Part shown: positions 11,422-22,219 of the stretch, in pieces
Position numbering within the stretch: position 1 is the first letter of the stretch
How the letters are laid out: the number at the start of each line of letters is the position of its first letter
Origin: Nothophaeocryptopus gaeumannii
Lineage: Eukaryota > Ascomycota > Dothideomycetes > Mycosphaerellales > Mycosphaerellaceae
DNA: 64,000 bases
Reading direction: 5' to 3'
Assembly (NCBI GenBank): GCA_031771865.1
Contig: JASISA010000041.1
Coordinates: 620,001 to 684,000 of the forward strand
The notes under the pieces: generated by a model
Told to the model about the DNA's origin: nothing
Databases searched by the model: none
What the model saw: only the letters and a program-made list of their open reading frames with translations
Position numbers and translations under genes: made by a program

Positions 11422-12103
11422 CTGCTGATCTGGCGTAGAAGATAGAGGACAGGGTACGTGGATTCTATGGGTGGCGAGCCCTGTATTGAAGTCTATGTGA
11501 GTAACTCTACAGAGGTTTCTTGTCCATATCTTGCCAATCGCCATTGGAGCTGTCTACATCAGCAGCCGCGGACACCATATGCCAATATTTGTGTTTCGCC
11601 GATGTTTTCGGCCGAGTCTGCAGGTACAACGCGGTCTCCGTGGCTATCCAGGGCGCTGCCCTCCAAGCTGATTCATACATTACAGGCATCTAACCCCTCT
11701 TCTCTTTGGCAGTTGGCCAGCCCTAGTGAATAGCAAGGCAGCCGCGAATTTTGGGTGGTGATGCCATGATCTCGATCCGCGGTTGAGAACAGTGCGAAGA
11801 CCGAACAAAGCCGGCCATATGCGGACCAAGCAACCTCACATCATCCTCTTACCAAAAGATTTGCCAAGTCTTCTGTGCAAGATCCTCTGTGAGGCTGTTG
11901 ATAGGCCTTCTCACTGTCACATTCTCATTGTTGGCCTTTGTGTCGGGGCCGACGGATCGCTATGGGTCTTTGCTGCACTCGACTTCCACCTGATTACAGC
12001 TTCATGACACAGCAAACAGGCGATGGGACAGACCTTTGCTCCTGGAGTGGTATGTATGTGAAGATCGCTCGTATAGCAAAAATGATGGCAAAGATCAGCA
12101 GGC
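11422..12103. other. Intergenic region
   Basis: This lies between the SDR pseudogene and the gene at 12,104. It may hold the first exon of that downstream gene, whose start I could not settle. Nothing else is visible. Confidence 0.3.
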
Positions 12104-12925
12104 ATGGCAACGATGCCAGGCTCGAAAGTGACTTGGCCTTCCAAGCTCCGCTCACAATGCTTTCCCGGACCGCAATCTGCCCACTTTCGTTCTTGCACTC
12201 GACAGAACAAGCCCTGTGTTAGCGACCAGCCCAAATATGAGCAGTCCATATTTCAGACATACTACCTCGCCAGTCTGGCTCGGGCAAGGCTGCAAGACGA
12301 AGCTGATCAAGAGGATCGTGGCCTCCGACGTCTAGTTGGACATGCCAATCTCCTGGACGACCTTGAGGAGACGATCAAGCTTTACGAGCAGCGCGACGAA
12401 GATGAAGAATCGCATGAAGAACCCAAGACGACAGCCATTGATGCCGCGCTGACACTCGCCTCCAAAACTGCTGGTCCCTTAAGATTCGACTCGCTTCTCT
12501 CGACCATCCAGGAAGCGGACTCCGACGAGGAGGATGCCTCCTCAGGGGAGGAAGCGCACCACGATTCGGATGAGGAATCTACCGAGCAGCTCTTTCCAGG
12601 CTTCGAGACCTCCACCGCCACCGCTGATGAAGGTGCTCCTCTGGTGAGATTCAAGCCAACCACGTCGGCTGCCGCCTTTGAGAGATGCAGCTCAAGCCGA
12701 CGGCACAAGCCGTCGGTGGTGAGGATAGACATCAGAGCAGGACCTACAATTTCATCACTCGGAGCTGTGAAGGCAACAATGTCCATCAAGAGTCTGCCCG
12801 TGGTCGTCCTGTCAACGTTACAAGACACTCTTATTCACACACTGGAGCCAGCTTCGCCTCCGAAGGACCCCAGTTGTGCCTCCGACTCTACCTTCCAGTC
12901 CAGTGGCATACTGTCAAATCCATAG
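12104..12925 (+). CDS. Conserved fungal protein of unknown function, acidic C-terminal half
   Basis: The frame is 273 codons. The recognisable core begins near residue 44 (YEQSIFQTYYLASLARARLQ) and continues with RRLVGHANLLDDLEETI, a pattern I associate with a short, widespread but uncharacterised Pezizomycotina family. A Glu/Asp/Ser-rich region (SDEEDASSGEE) follows. Residues before about 40 look unconvincing, so the true start may lie in an unseen upstream exon. The last 30 codons run antisense through the 3' coding end of the neighbouring transcription factor (stop at 12,835) and may be removed by an unrecognised intron. No enzyme motif is visible. It is probably intracellular. Confidence 0.5.
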   Translation: MATMPGSKVTWPSKLRSQCFPGPQSAHFRSCTRQNKPCVSDQPKYEQSIFQTYYLASLARARLQDEADQEDRGLRRLVGHANLLDDLEETIKLYEQRDEDEESHEEPKTTAIDAALTLASKTAGPLRFDSLLSTIQEADSDEEDASSGEEAHHDSDEESTEQLFPGFETSTATADEGAPLVRFKPTTSAAAFERCSSSRRHKPSVVRIDIRAGPTISSLGAVKATMSIKSLPVVVLSTLQDTLIHTLEPASPPKDPSCASDSTFQSSGILSNP

Positions 12926-15138
12926 CTTGGATCAAACACTGCCTGAAACGTCGAATCCTGCTGATCGAAGGCTGGAAACGTCTCGAGGCCTCCATGATCC
13001 AGTAGCGGAGCAGCGCCATAGAAGTCAAAGGCACCTTCTGGCATCATCGTCGCAGGTAGCGGGGCCTCCTGGGCGACCAGATCCGGATGAGTCGTTTGGC
13101 GGCTTGCGTCCGGATCCAGAAACCTGACGATGGTGTCCAAAGCGACCTTTGACTTCACTGATGGGATTCCCGGTGTGTTCCACAGCTCACAAGCACGAAG
13201 TAGTGTCGGACGCACATCGACGGATAGGCCAGGCAGGACCGCGGACTTCGGTCGCACGGCAAGTCTCTTGAGCTCAGCGCAAAGCAATACCGCTGCTAAG
13301 TTGAAGTCGTGGATATGCCGGATAAGCATGACCTTAAGAGATGCCAGCTGCCCTTGCGGCTGTGCAGCCTCTAGCATATCCCGCGCATGCTCAACGATCT
13401 TGTTTGCTGCCTGCAGACACAGCTGCTGCTCGGTATCATGTCCCTTCCCTCCGAGAAACCTTCGATACAGCACGCAAACGGCCTTTTCGTATGCGAACTC
13501 AATTCTCAATCGATCGACTATCTCCGTTGGCGGGTCGATAAAGCACTGGTCCAATGGCACCATCTTCAGGCTCCGTGGCAACTCCGCTCGTGCCTTTGCC
13601 AGTCTGCCACTGAGCTCTTGGATCTCATCTTCATCTGGCGGTGTCACCGAATGCGACAAGACCACCGCCTCGCCAAGGAGACTCACGATCTTCGAGAAGT
13701 TGACCTGAGTCTGTACAAGCGTACACTCCTCCCATGGCCGCGGTGCGTTGCAATGTTCCGGTGAAAAGTCGATGTCGGTCAGGTTCGATGGCGGAGCGGT
13801 ATCATACAGCCGGTGGTTGAGCTGGCTGACCATGCCCAACGTGTTGGAGATGGATACTTCCAGCTCGCAAGCAACCATCCACACCCGTCGGCGCATCTCG
13901 GAGTCGAAGTGATTAATTCCCGAGTTTCGACTTGGATCGCGATGGTACCCTGCTTGGTGGCACAGACGAATCGTCATGCCTATCAAATGCCATATTTGTG
14001 ACGTGGTGTCGTGCTGCCTGAAGAGCAGGCTGATGATGTACAGGATCATAGTCTCGATGAGGTGCGGCTGCGGCTTGCTGGCGTCTGCGAGTGCCAGAGC
14101 ATGTGTCGTCAGCTTTTGGAGCAGGTCGGCTCGCGCAAGGGTGGTTGCGCAGTTCATGCTCTGGCCAGATATCTCAGCTCCGAGACCGCTGATTACGAGG
14201 AGCAGAGCGAGCCAAGCTGGATGAATATCTGTCGGGTTCTGCCAGAAATATTGGTACTGCGAGACATCTTCAGCACCGCTCAAATTCACCCACAACGCTC
14301 AGTGTGCCAACCTACCTGCTGCTGAAAGGTGGGCGCATGGGTTATGACTGCTCACTATTAGAACCTGTGCATATATATCAAGAGCCGGATGATCAACATA
14401 CTCCTTGTCGGATCCATTACATTAAACCATGCAGCTACCGCACGATCCATGTCCTGCCTTGACGGCGTACGACGCAGTATCTCCTCCTTTGTCAAGACTT
14501 TCGGTGCTCCCAGAACAACATCGATGGTTGGGATGCTGTCATTGGACATACTTCGGCTTGCGTCCGGGTCTGGAGAGTCCGCGCTCTCTTCCAACTCGAA
14601 GTACGCTTTCACGTCTGCGATCTTTACCAAAGTCAGCCGGTGGATTCGCGTACTCGGGTATCAGAAGCTATACATCATCGATGATACTTTCCCAGTGAGC
14701 TGGTCCAACCCACTGCGTACTCCCTGTCCTCGACAACCGCAGGCTACCCATCTGCGAAGCGATACCCGGCTCAATTGTATGAGCATGGCCCATAGATGGG
14801 CTTTCTGCGGATGGCGATACGTCTTGGGCAACTGGCGCTGGGGTCTCTGACAGTCCACTCACAAACATCTCCAATCTTTCGATCTTCTGCTTCATCGATC
14901 CGGCCTTCTGGGCAGCCGAGTTGTACCTCAGCCCTCGCTCCGTGTATCGACATTGTGACTCGCGAGATCGTCTGTAGCACTGAGATGCGCAAGATTAGCA
15001 TCAGTACCTCGCTCAGGGCGCTTGTCATCGCACCTGCTCGCAGACTGGGAGTTCGCGACCGCATTTCAGCTTGCCATTCTTGCATGGCTCGCAGGCTAGC
15101 TGCAGACGTTGCGTCGTCTTCTTGATAGAACCAGACAT
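12835..15138 (-). CDS. Zn2Cys6 transcription factor with fungal-specific TF domain
   Basis: Model: complement(join(12835..14256,14316..14347,14402..14621,14674..14979,15034..15138)), 694 aa, with four introns of 52-59 bp. The zinc cluster is split by intron 1 and reads CEPCKNGKLKCGRELPVCEQ then CYRRSRESQC, exactly C-x2-C-x6-C-x6-C-x2-C-x8-C. A dimerisation helix (MKQKIERLEMFV) follows. Exon 4 is only 32 nt and encodes part of the block ITHAPTFQQQYQYFW that opens the fungal_trans domain (PF04082). Later landmarks are LIGMTIRLCHQAGYHRDPS and RRRVWMVACELEVSIS. The tail is Pro/Asp-rich and may activate transcription. It is nuclear. The target genes are unknown and neighbouring genes give no clear pathway. 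Confidence 0.9.
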
Positions 15139-16030
15139 CGCTACGTTGTTTGAATGGCAAGCCGATGGTTGGAGCGTAGACGTTCCTAGAAGAAGTTCGA
15201 CGGCTGGTTCCTGTGCACGAAGGTACTGCACACTTCATCGGAGTACCATACAGCCCATCCCCGCTGTTGCTTGCCAAGATGACGCTGAAGATGACGCTGT
15301 TGACACGGTATGCCGCCCAGGAGGTCAAAAAGACAGCGTACACCGGAGCGCTGCCTCGAACGCGGTATAACGTTGTCCACGCACCGTAACGCCACCAGTC
15401 CCCACTCGCCCAGTACTAGATCCGTCCCCACGGCTCGACTAGGCCCAGCCGTCCTACGACCATGGACTAGTCGCCTACCACTCCGCCGACTTCATGCTGG
15501 ATATGCGTACGGGTTGGCTATAGATTGATCGCTAGCTCTGTCTCGAGGAAACCCTACTGCAGGGCGGTCCGATTCCGGAATGGAAGTTTTGAGCAGGAGT
15601 AGGCCAATCGCAAGTAAGTCAAAGAGCCCTAAGGCTTCTAAGTGATGCGGGCCTGCGTTCGGGAAGCTGAATAACAAAAGACTAAGCCGTCATAGATTGA
15701 CTTCAGCAGGTGAGGTCGGTCTTGGCAGGGTCCAGTGTGTCTCTCGACCGAGTCGGCTGAAAGCACAGACCACAAGACGATGAGGTTGCTTCGACCTCCC
15801 AGCGAGATATCAAAGAGTAACGAACACTACCAAGGGACGACAGAACACTTGATTAGCAATGGAAAATGCTCTTCGTCCAATGTCAATACCACGTGTTAAT
15901 AGATATTCACCGAAATGCTCAAACGATGCAGTCGAAACAATTTGAAAGCAAGATATGTTCTTGAATTGACCGCTTCCAAGTAGACACTATGCTACACAAC
16001 GACCAGCGTACTAAGTCCAACATCCAACAC
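15139..16030. other. Intergenic region
   Basis: About 890 bp separate the transcription factor start from the end of the pectate lyase relic. I see no gene, RNA or repeat. It presumably contains the transcription factor's promoter. Confidence 0.4.
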
Positions 16031-16738
16031 TTAACCGAGAGTCAAAGTGTTACCGGCAGTGCCAACGACAGCAGCCTGGACCTTCGCGCTGCCCAACAAA
16101 GTGTATTCATACGGCACACTCGTCAAAGATCCCTCAGGAGCCGAGTTCGTCCCCTCCCCAAGACCAACATCGTCAAAATCCGCAGATCCCGTCGTCTGCG
16201 AATCCTTACGCAAAATGGCAGTCTCACAACCCGTAATCACACTTGACTCAACCAGGACTTCGGCACGCACCCATACGAATGTTATTCCGGTGTCGGGAGT
16301 GTCGTAGTAGAAGTTGAAGATGTGGGCAGTGCCGAAACGGACGGAGGGGGCGCGGGAGTTGATATTCTTCCAGTAGTTGTTGGCGTAGGTGACGTGGAGG
16401 TAGCCGGTGTCTTCGTCGCCGTTGGAGTCGGAGTGGCCGACGAGGGATGCTTTCCAGTGGTCGTGGAAGTAGACGCTGGAGATGGTGACCCAGTCGGAGG
16501 CGTGTGTTATGTCGCAGAGGCAGTCGTAGTAGTCTGATTGCCGAGAAGTTAGCTGACAATTCAAGCTAGGTACATGTCGGATGTGTTGGTTTACCCTTAT
16601 CGTGGTCACGGTCAGAGCTGAGATCCATGTGGTCGATCCAGACATTGGTAGCTGCCTGGATACCAATCGCATCACCAGTCTCAGCCAGAACCTTGGAGAC
16701 GGACTTAAAGTCTGAGCTGCCTCGTGCACACGAACCGA
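16031..16738 (-). pseudogene. 5'-truncated pectate lyase (PL1 family)
   Basis: The last roughly 215 residues of a secreted PL1 pectate lyase remain: ETGDAIGIQAATNVWIDHMD, a 61-bp intron (16534..16594), then YDCLCDITHASDWVTISSV, HDHWKASLVGHSD and NINSRAPSVRFGTAHIFN, to a normal end at 16031. These enzymes cleave homogalacturonan by beta-elimination, and the Ca-binding Asp and catalytic Arg regions are present. The first third of the enzyme, including the signal peptide, is missing: upstream of about 16,710 no frame continues the family sequence. A Gly usually found in YDG is Cys here. It is therefore read as a non-functional remnant. An unrecognised far exon is possible but was not found within 400 bp. 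Confidence 0.7.
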
Positions 16739-17187
16739 TTTCCACCTGCATATCACATCGCATATTGCATAGAGCCCATCAAAAACAGCGGAAATGAGAC
16801 GTATCGTCTCAGTAATCGGAAGATCTGTTCAATCGCCTCCTTGTGCGCCTACGTGCAACACCTGAGAGTGTCAGAAACGAGCTCATGATATGGCAGCGCC
16901 ACAGCGTGTCGAACATGTGTCGACCAAGTGGACGACATGTCGTAAGCGAGCATTGCTCAATGCATCGAATAGATGAATTCGAGGCTTGCGATAGCTTGGG
17001 ACAATCGAAGAAATAGGCAGTTTAATCAATGGTTCGTCTTTGTTCGCCAAGCACTTGGCAAGGCTTGATGCTCTCGGCCTGTTCGAGAAACTTGAGAAAC
17101 AGCATCGCTTCCGGCTTGTTTGTGTCCACTCTTCACAGAGAGCGTGCGGTTCTCCGAGACTCGGAGCATTTTAGGCCGGATATTTTC
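16739..17187. other. Intergenic region
   Basis: This holds the lost 5' region of the pectate lyase relic and the 3' flank of the monooxygenase. I find no coding sequence matching either gene. Confidence 0.35.
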
Positions 17188-18709
17188 CTAGTTATGTGTT
17201 CCGGTGTTAGGGTCAGGCACCGTCCCGAAATGTTGGACAACAGTCCCGGGTATCCCTTTCTCCTTTGAGAGTACTTCCGTCCATTCAGATGTTTCTGCAG
17301 ACCATTTCAATGCCCGTCGAGCCTGCTTGAAAGGGTCGTAGGAGAACAAGAAATCACTGGTGGCCTTTGACCATCCAGGTGCGACTACTTCCGGTAACGG
17401 TCCGCTGTAGAACTCACGAACGGCCGACTCAATGGGCCGAGTGCTGAAAGCCTCCCGCTTGAAGACAGTATTCGAAAGAATCTGGAGGGTGGCATCACGT
17501 GGCATCCGGAGTGCTTGCCAGAGTTGCAGTCTTTCAAACAAGTCACCTTCATCTGACAAGTCCGCAAGAAGCACCTCTAGGGCTGCAGCATCTTCTAAAG
17601 CTGTTGTCGCGCCAGCTGCATGCACTGCGCGAGATGGTCAGCAGAAACCCGACGAGCAGTGATTAGCAGCTCACTTGGAAGCATTGGATGAGCTGCGTCG
17701 CCGATCATCACCAGTCGTCCGTTGATATAGGTTGGTAATGGATCACGGTACGCCATGTCATACTCTCTGATCTCTTCGGCAGCGCTAGACGAACGTCAGT
17801 CACGACGAGTATGGCCATGCTGGTGAACGGCTGACCTCAAGACGAGTCCAAAGGCTTCGTGCGATTCCTCAATTATTTTCGCAGCGTCACGAAGCGAGGC
17901 GGGCCTGTTCCACGCTGTGTTTGCATTAGTGGGAGTGGTCCATAAATTGGAGATACTCGCAACTCACGATCCTCTTCATCAGCGAGCGTGACGGATGGAT
18001 GATGGATAATCATGTTGAGCATAGTACCGCTTCGGCAAGGGTACAAGAGCACACCTTTGCCAGCCTTTGGGTTCAAGCCGCCAACAATGGTAGAGCCCTT
18101 GCTCAATTCGAGAATATCCGTGCCTGGATGCTGCAGCAGAACTTTTTCCGTTGGCAACAAGGTACGATAAACACTGCGGCCGGACTTGCGTGTAGCGAGA
18201 TCAGTTTCGCAGACATGCCGAACGAGTGAGCTGTACACGCCGTCTGCAAGGACCACAAGGTCGAAGGCGTGTTGCTCTCCAGATGCCAGCGTTACAGATC
18301 CTGTGGATGCCACATCTACCACACGAGCACCAAGCTGCGTCTGAGCTCCAGCGCGATCAGCCTCTCGTCGCAACGCGTAATGTAGATCGCCACGATAGTA
18401 AGAGACAAACGGAGCTCCGTATCGTTTTTCGGCGTCACTGATGTCTTGCTTCAGCTGAACACGATCCATACCAGGGTACAGACTGCCGTCTCTTAGCAGG
18501 TTCGTCGCTCCCGTCTGAACTGTATCCAAGCCCCATTCCTTCAGTATTCGTCCGCCGTGAGGAGGAATGGCGATAGCTGCGCCGATCTCATTATGCTCCG
18601 GCGATTTCTCAAAGACGGCGACTTTGTGGCCAGCTCGACTCAGGGCGATTGCGGCTGCATATCCAGCAATGCCACCACCAACGATCCCGACCTTCAAAGG
18701 TCCCATCAT
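17188..18709 (-). CDS. FAD-dependent aromatic monooxygenase (salicylate hydroxylase-like)
   Basis: Model: complement(join(17188..17624,17675..17784,17836..17914,17968..18709)), 455 aa, with introns of 50, 51 and 53 bp and consistent phases. Class A flavoprotein monooxygenases hydroxylate aromatic acids using NAD(P)H and O2. The FAD-binding beta-alpha-beta motif is at the very N-terminus (VGIVGGGIAGYAAAIALSRA), the DG region is DLVVLADGVYS, and the second FAD motif, GRLVMIGDAAHPMLP, lies before the last intron. The start at 18709 was chosen because the GxGxxG begins about ten residues later. The frame stays open upstream into the neighbouring gene, but that part has no family resemblance. There is no signal peptide. 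The substrate is not predictable from sequence alone. Confidence 0.85.
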
Positions 18710-18998
18710 GTTTGAAGTTCTTTGGACTGCCGATGCAGCCTCATGAAGCGATCGACCCGATATACATCCATGCACGATCGCTCTCAAAGCCTCGTGAGGG
18801 GTACCGCTGCTGAAGCCACAACACCGAGAGCTGATGTCGAGGAACTGTGCTAGCTTCTCAGACTGCACAGTACGCAAGGTGTAGGATGGATATGCTCGGA
18901 GTTCGAGTGCGATCGTTCCTGCGCAAATCGGCCTGCATCTGGTCTGCTGTGTCCGTAAGCTCACGAGCAAGCTTCCCTTGCCATGCTTACTCAGTATC

Positions 18999-19469
18999 TC
19001 ATCCAAGCCCTCCACTGTTCATTGGACTGCCTCTTAATCCAATGGTTTGCACACACTTCCATACCCCATCGACTCTTTTCCACTTCAACTCGTTTATAGC
19101 ATGCAATGTCACATTTGACACTCCAGTCACCTCCATGTTGATGAACACGTTGGCGGTTCCCTTTCGCTCGTGCACATCAGATGAGATGTATTGAATTGCA
19201 AAGTGAACATCTGGATGCTCTTCTGCGCGTTTCCTCCATTGCGAGACTTGCTCGTCGAATGTCAGCACCTGGCGGTTCTGCGCGTAGGTGTCTAGCTGCG
19301 CGCGCCAATCGCGGGCAATGTGCGCCTTCAGCTCTTGAGCATCTTTTCCAGCGAATTCGAAATCGCGCTCATTGATTACGTGGACAAAGGCGGCGGAGAG
19401 GCGCTCTAATCTGCTGGCTGTGGAATCGCTGCCAGTATCGCTCGCAGGAGTCGGATATGCGATGGACAT
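18999..19469 (-). CDS. NTF2-like (SnoaL-type) small protein
   Basis: A single exon of 156 aa. The architecture fits a cone-shaped alpha+beta NTF2-like fold: two N-terminal helices (RLERLSAAFVHVINERDFEF), a middle helix (FDEQVSQWRKRAEEHPD), then strands (VHFAIQYISSDV, GTANVFINMEVTGV, LKWKRVDGVWKCV). Fungal members of this fold include cyclases, isomerases and non-catalytic ligand binders. It lies on the same strand as the FAD monooxygenase 290 bp away and could act with it, but nothing proves this. There is no signal peptide. Confidence 0.65.
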   Translation of the reverse strand: MSIAYPTPASDTGSDSTASRLERLSAAFVHVINERDFEFAGKDAQELKAHIARDWRAQLDTYAQNRQVLTFDEQVSQWRKRAEEHPDVHFAIQYISSDVHERKGTANVFINMEVTGVSNVTLHAINELKWKRVDGVWKCVQTIGLRGSPMNSGGLG

Positions 19470-19680
19470 TAGATCGCGTGTCGAGGTGCGAATTGGGTTT
19501 GTAGAACGAGGAGGCTCAACGTATCATTTCGGTTGGTTTACGATAACCAGACAAAGGCTCTCGCCCAGTTGGCTGGGAAGTGTCTTGGTGGAGAAGTGGC
19601 ATATGCGTGCCAGATTTTATGCTCGAAAGCGACAGTGACTTGCCTCGGCACACTCGGCAAGTTTCCCGTTGAATCTACCG

Positions 19681-20849
19681 TCAAACATTTAGTGAGACAT
19701 TTGACGACAATATAAACCTTTGTACCACATACAACACACATATTCTTCGCGAATTGCAGGGCCACTGTTGATCTTTCCCGGGTCGTGAACGCGCAACCTG
19801 CTCTTCACCATCTACAGGTGCCTCCCAACTTGCCCAGCCAGAAACAAGCTCGGCTCTCACGTTGTTGTCAAATTCAGCAGGCTTGCTGAAATCATCAGCC
19901 TCGTGCACCGCGGGATCACGGCCGAGCTCCTCTCTGATCGACGCTGATTTTTTGACACCCTCGCCGGGCAGTTCGGCTTTTTCACCAGTGAACACGTGGT
20001 CCGACGCTTCAGCTTAGTGCTTCCCTCGCCACATGAAGATGCCGATGACAACGCAGACGGCAATCGTACCCAGCGGCGACTCTAACGCCTATTCCAGCCT
20101 TTGCACCCGTTGAGAGGCCTGATGGCGAAGCTGCTGTGGTCGCCATGAAGCTCGAAGTACTGCCAGAAGTGGTGGAGTATGAACCTGTCCATGCAGGCGA
20201 TCCGGAGGTACTACTCGCCGTTCTTGTAGAGGTGACCAGGAGTCTCGAGCCAAAGCAGAACTGGACCAGTCGACCGCATCTGAGGATCGCCATGCAACTG
20301 CTACCGAAGAGGCGATTTCTGTGATGTCGGCCGCTGCTGAGGAAGTTTCATCTTCAAAGACAATTGCCGAGCCGCTGGTGTAAGATCTGGTGCAATTCTG
20401 AAGAGTCCAGCTCATGCCTCTGAATTAAGTGTTAGATGTTGCGTCGTACACGGATAAGTACGTGAGACTTACGAAGGGCAGTAGGTTGCAGTTGTAACAT
20501 CTTTGAGTCCGTTATTGTCCAGCACAGCAGTATAGCCCTGGAAACAGATGCCGGGGGAGTACAGAGTCGTTGCAACTGTGTATCTGTCCTGGCTAGTGGA
20601 TGTATTGGCGCCAAGAGAAGGGAAACATTCAGTTGAGAGCCCTCGGAAAACCTTGTTGCGGTAAACGACATCACTGCCAGAAGGAGCCGCAGTGAAAGCG
20701 GGTTGAAGGCAGCTGCTTGGGGGCGTGAAAACTGTCGTCAGGACGTATGTCGCGTTTGTTGTTGTTAGCCTATGGCTGGGCGCTCCACCATCGAGATCGT
20801 CAAAGAAGCCATGATTGCTTGTAGTTGCTGAGCAGAACTCTTGCCTCAC
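19681..20849 (-). pseudogene. Decayed single-pass membrane glycoprotein gene
   Basis: The pieces fit a fungal family with a Cys/Ser/Thr-rich ectodomain, one transmembrane segment and a charged tail. The ectodomain fragment (TPPSSC, STECFPSLG, LYSPGICFQGYTAV) joins through a normal intron (donor GTAAGT near 20,473) to CPSGMSWTLQNC. The following Ser/Thr-rich stalk is in a different frame and ends LSTGAKAGIGV. The membrane segment TIAVCVVIGIFMWRGKH is in a third frame and is followed at once by TAA. The cytoplasmic tail (EKAELPGEGVKKSASIREEL) continues in that same frame beyond the stop. No ATG or signal peptide precedes the first piece. Three independent faults argue for a pseudogene rather than one sequencing error. 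Confidence 0.55.
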
Positions 20850-21535
20850 AGCGTGGAAATGTTGATGAATCGCAACAGGGGCAACACACCGCTCAGCCTG
20901 TCTAATCCCAAACAGAAGTGGAGGTCGATGGCTTCATATCAGTGGTCGTACGGGCAAGGCTGAAGGAGCCTCTGATGCACAAAGGCCAATCTAGTCTGCG
21001 TAGACCAGAACTATCGAGGCTAAGCTTGCGGGTGCATAAGCTCGGAGATGCGCACAGATTGACCACATTGCCTTGGTGTGGTCATTTGGAGTGCTAAACT
21101 TGAGGACTGGAGCAAGTCTCAGGCTTCCTCGGCCTTGGAGCGGAGTCCATTTTCGATGCGAGAGGTAGCTTGAGCATTCGCGAGGCTGAACTTCCTTGTC
21201 AGGAATTGCTGATAAGACCATCACGGGGCGTGCAGAATATGCAGAAGCCTTCCCTCGATTCACTGGAATGCGGGGGTTTGGTAGTTTCATGTGCGATGGC
21301 GTGTAACACGAAAGGAGGAGTAGGAGGGAAAGGAGGGAAAGAGGGAAAGAGCGGGAGAGGGGAAAAGGAGGGAAAGGAGATGAAGTGAGGCCGATGACTT
21401 TCTTGACATCTACCGGTCCAAATATTGATGACATTGACTGGAAACGCGCTAACAAACTCTCCACCCCGCAACGCGTCTCCCAGAAGTCGACCTCGAACTT
21501 CACCAACACTCTCACACAAGACATCTTCCTCCACC
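20850..21535. other. Intergenic region with polypurine tract and SLD5 upstream sequence
   Basis: The open frame of the preceding relic continues some 75 bases into this region without an ATG. Positions 21,310-21,384 are almost pure purine (GGAGGGAAA-like repeats), a common feature of fungal core promoters. ACGCGC (21,444) and ACGCGT (21,471) lie 60-95 bp upstream of the SLD5 start. Confidence 0.45.
21471..21476 (+). promoter_or_regulatory. Possible MluI cell-cycle box upstream of SLD5
   Basis: ACGCGT is the core site bound by MBF-type G1/S regulators, which control replication genes in yeasts. It lies 60 bp before the SLD5 ATG with a near-match 27 bp further up. The same hexamer occurs elsewhere in the window at roughly chance frequency, so support comes mainly from its position. 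Confidence 0.3.
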
Positions 21536-22219
21536 ATGGCCACCGATATAAGCGACATCCTCGCCTCTGTCTCCGCTCCCTCGATCCCACAAAAGACCCT
21601 CGACCTCCAATCCCTCACCCGCGCCTGGGTAAATGAACGAACCTCGCCCGAACTCCTTCCCTACCCCTCCGATCTTACAACACGCGCCAACGATGCCCTC
21701 AAAGCGCAGATTGAGACCATAGAGACCCTGACCGGATCTCAAGACCCGTCTTCAAATTTTACACTGTTAATACTACAGACAGAACTAGAGCGGTTCAAGT
21801 TTCTTCTTAGAAGTTACCTGCGAACGAGAATATCGAAAATCGATAAACATCCGATCCGTTATCGCCAGCTTTTGCAGAATCAGAAGGATGAGAGCATAGG
21901 AGTTGATACACAACCGATACTTTCATTACTCGAGTCGCAGTATCTCGAAGCACATCAGGCTTTACTCGTGAATCACTACAGTTCGAGCTTTCTGAGTTTG
22001 TTTCCAAACGGTCTGCAACGGGTGGATGATACGTCTGGTGGAGTCAGTATGGTGGACAAACCTGATGAAGATGCAGCTGTGTTTTGTCGGGTACTGAGGG
22101 ATTGCTATGTGGAGAGACCGGTATATGGAGGGATTGATCTGGTGAGAGGGGATGTGTGGGTGTTGAGGTGGAGTACGATTGCGGACAAAGTGAAGATGGG
22201 TGATGTTGAATTGATTTGA
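21536..22219 (+). CDS. SLD5: GINS complex subunit Sld5
   Basis: A single exon of 227 aa. GINS (Sld5, Psf1-3) joins Cdc45 and Mcm2-7 as the replicative CMG helicase in the nucleus. The N-terminal helical A domain includes LTRAWVNERTSPELLPYP and TELERFKFLLRSYLRTRISK, the most diagnostic Sld5 block, and IDKHPIRY follows. The small beta-rich B domain closes the protein (FCRVLRDCYVE, GDVWVLRWSTIADKVKMGDV), ending in VELI as expected. The ATG at 21536 is in an excellent CACCATGG context and matches the usual length. An in-frame ATG at 21425 would add 37 Ser/Pro-rich residues. Confidence 0.92.
   Translation: MATDISDILASVSAPSIPQKTLDLQSLTRAWVNERTSPELLPYPSDLTTRANDALKAQIETIETLTGSQDPSSNFTLLILQTELERFKFLLRSYLRTRISKIDKHPIRYRQLLQNQKDESIGVDTQPILSLLESQYLEAHQALLVNHYSSSFLSLFPNGLQRVDDTSGGVSMVDKPDEDAAVFCRVLRDCYVERPVYGGIDLVRGDVWVLRWSTIADKVKMGDVELI

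Noticed and set aside
13130..13708. 192-codon plus-strand frame
   Set aside because: Antisense of the transcription factor's middle domain; no motifs.
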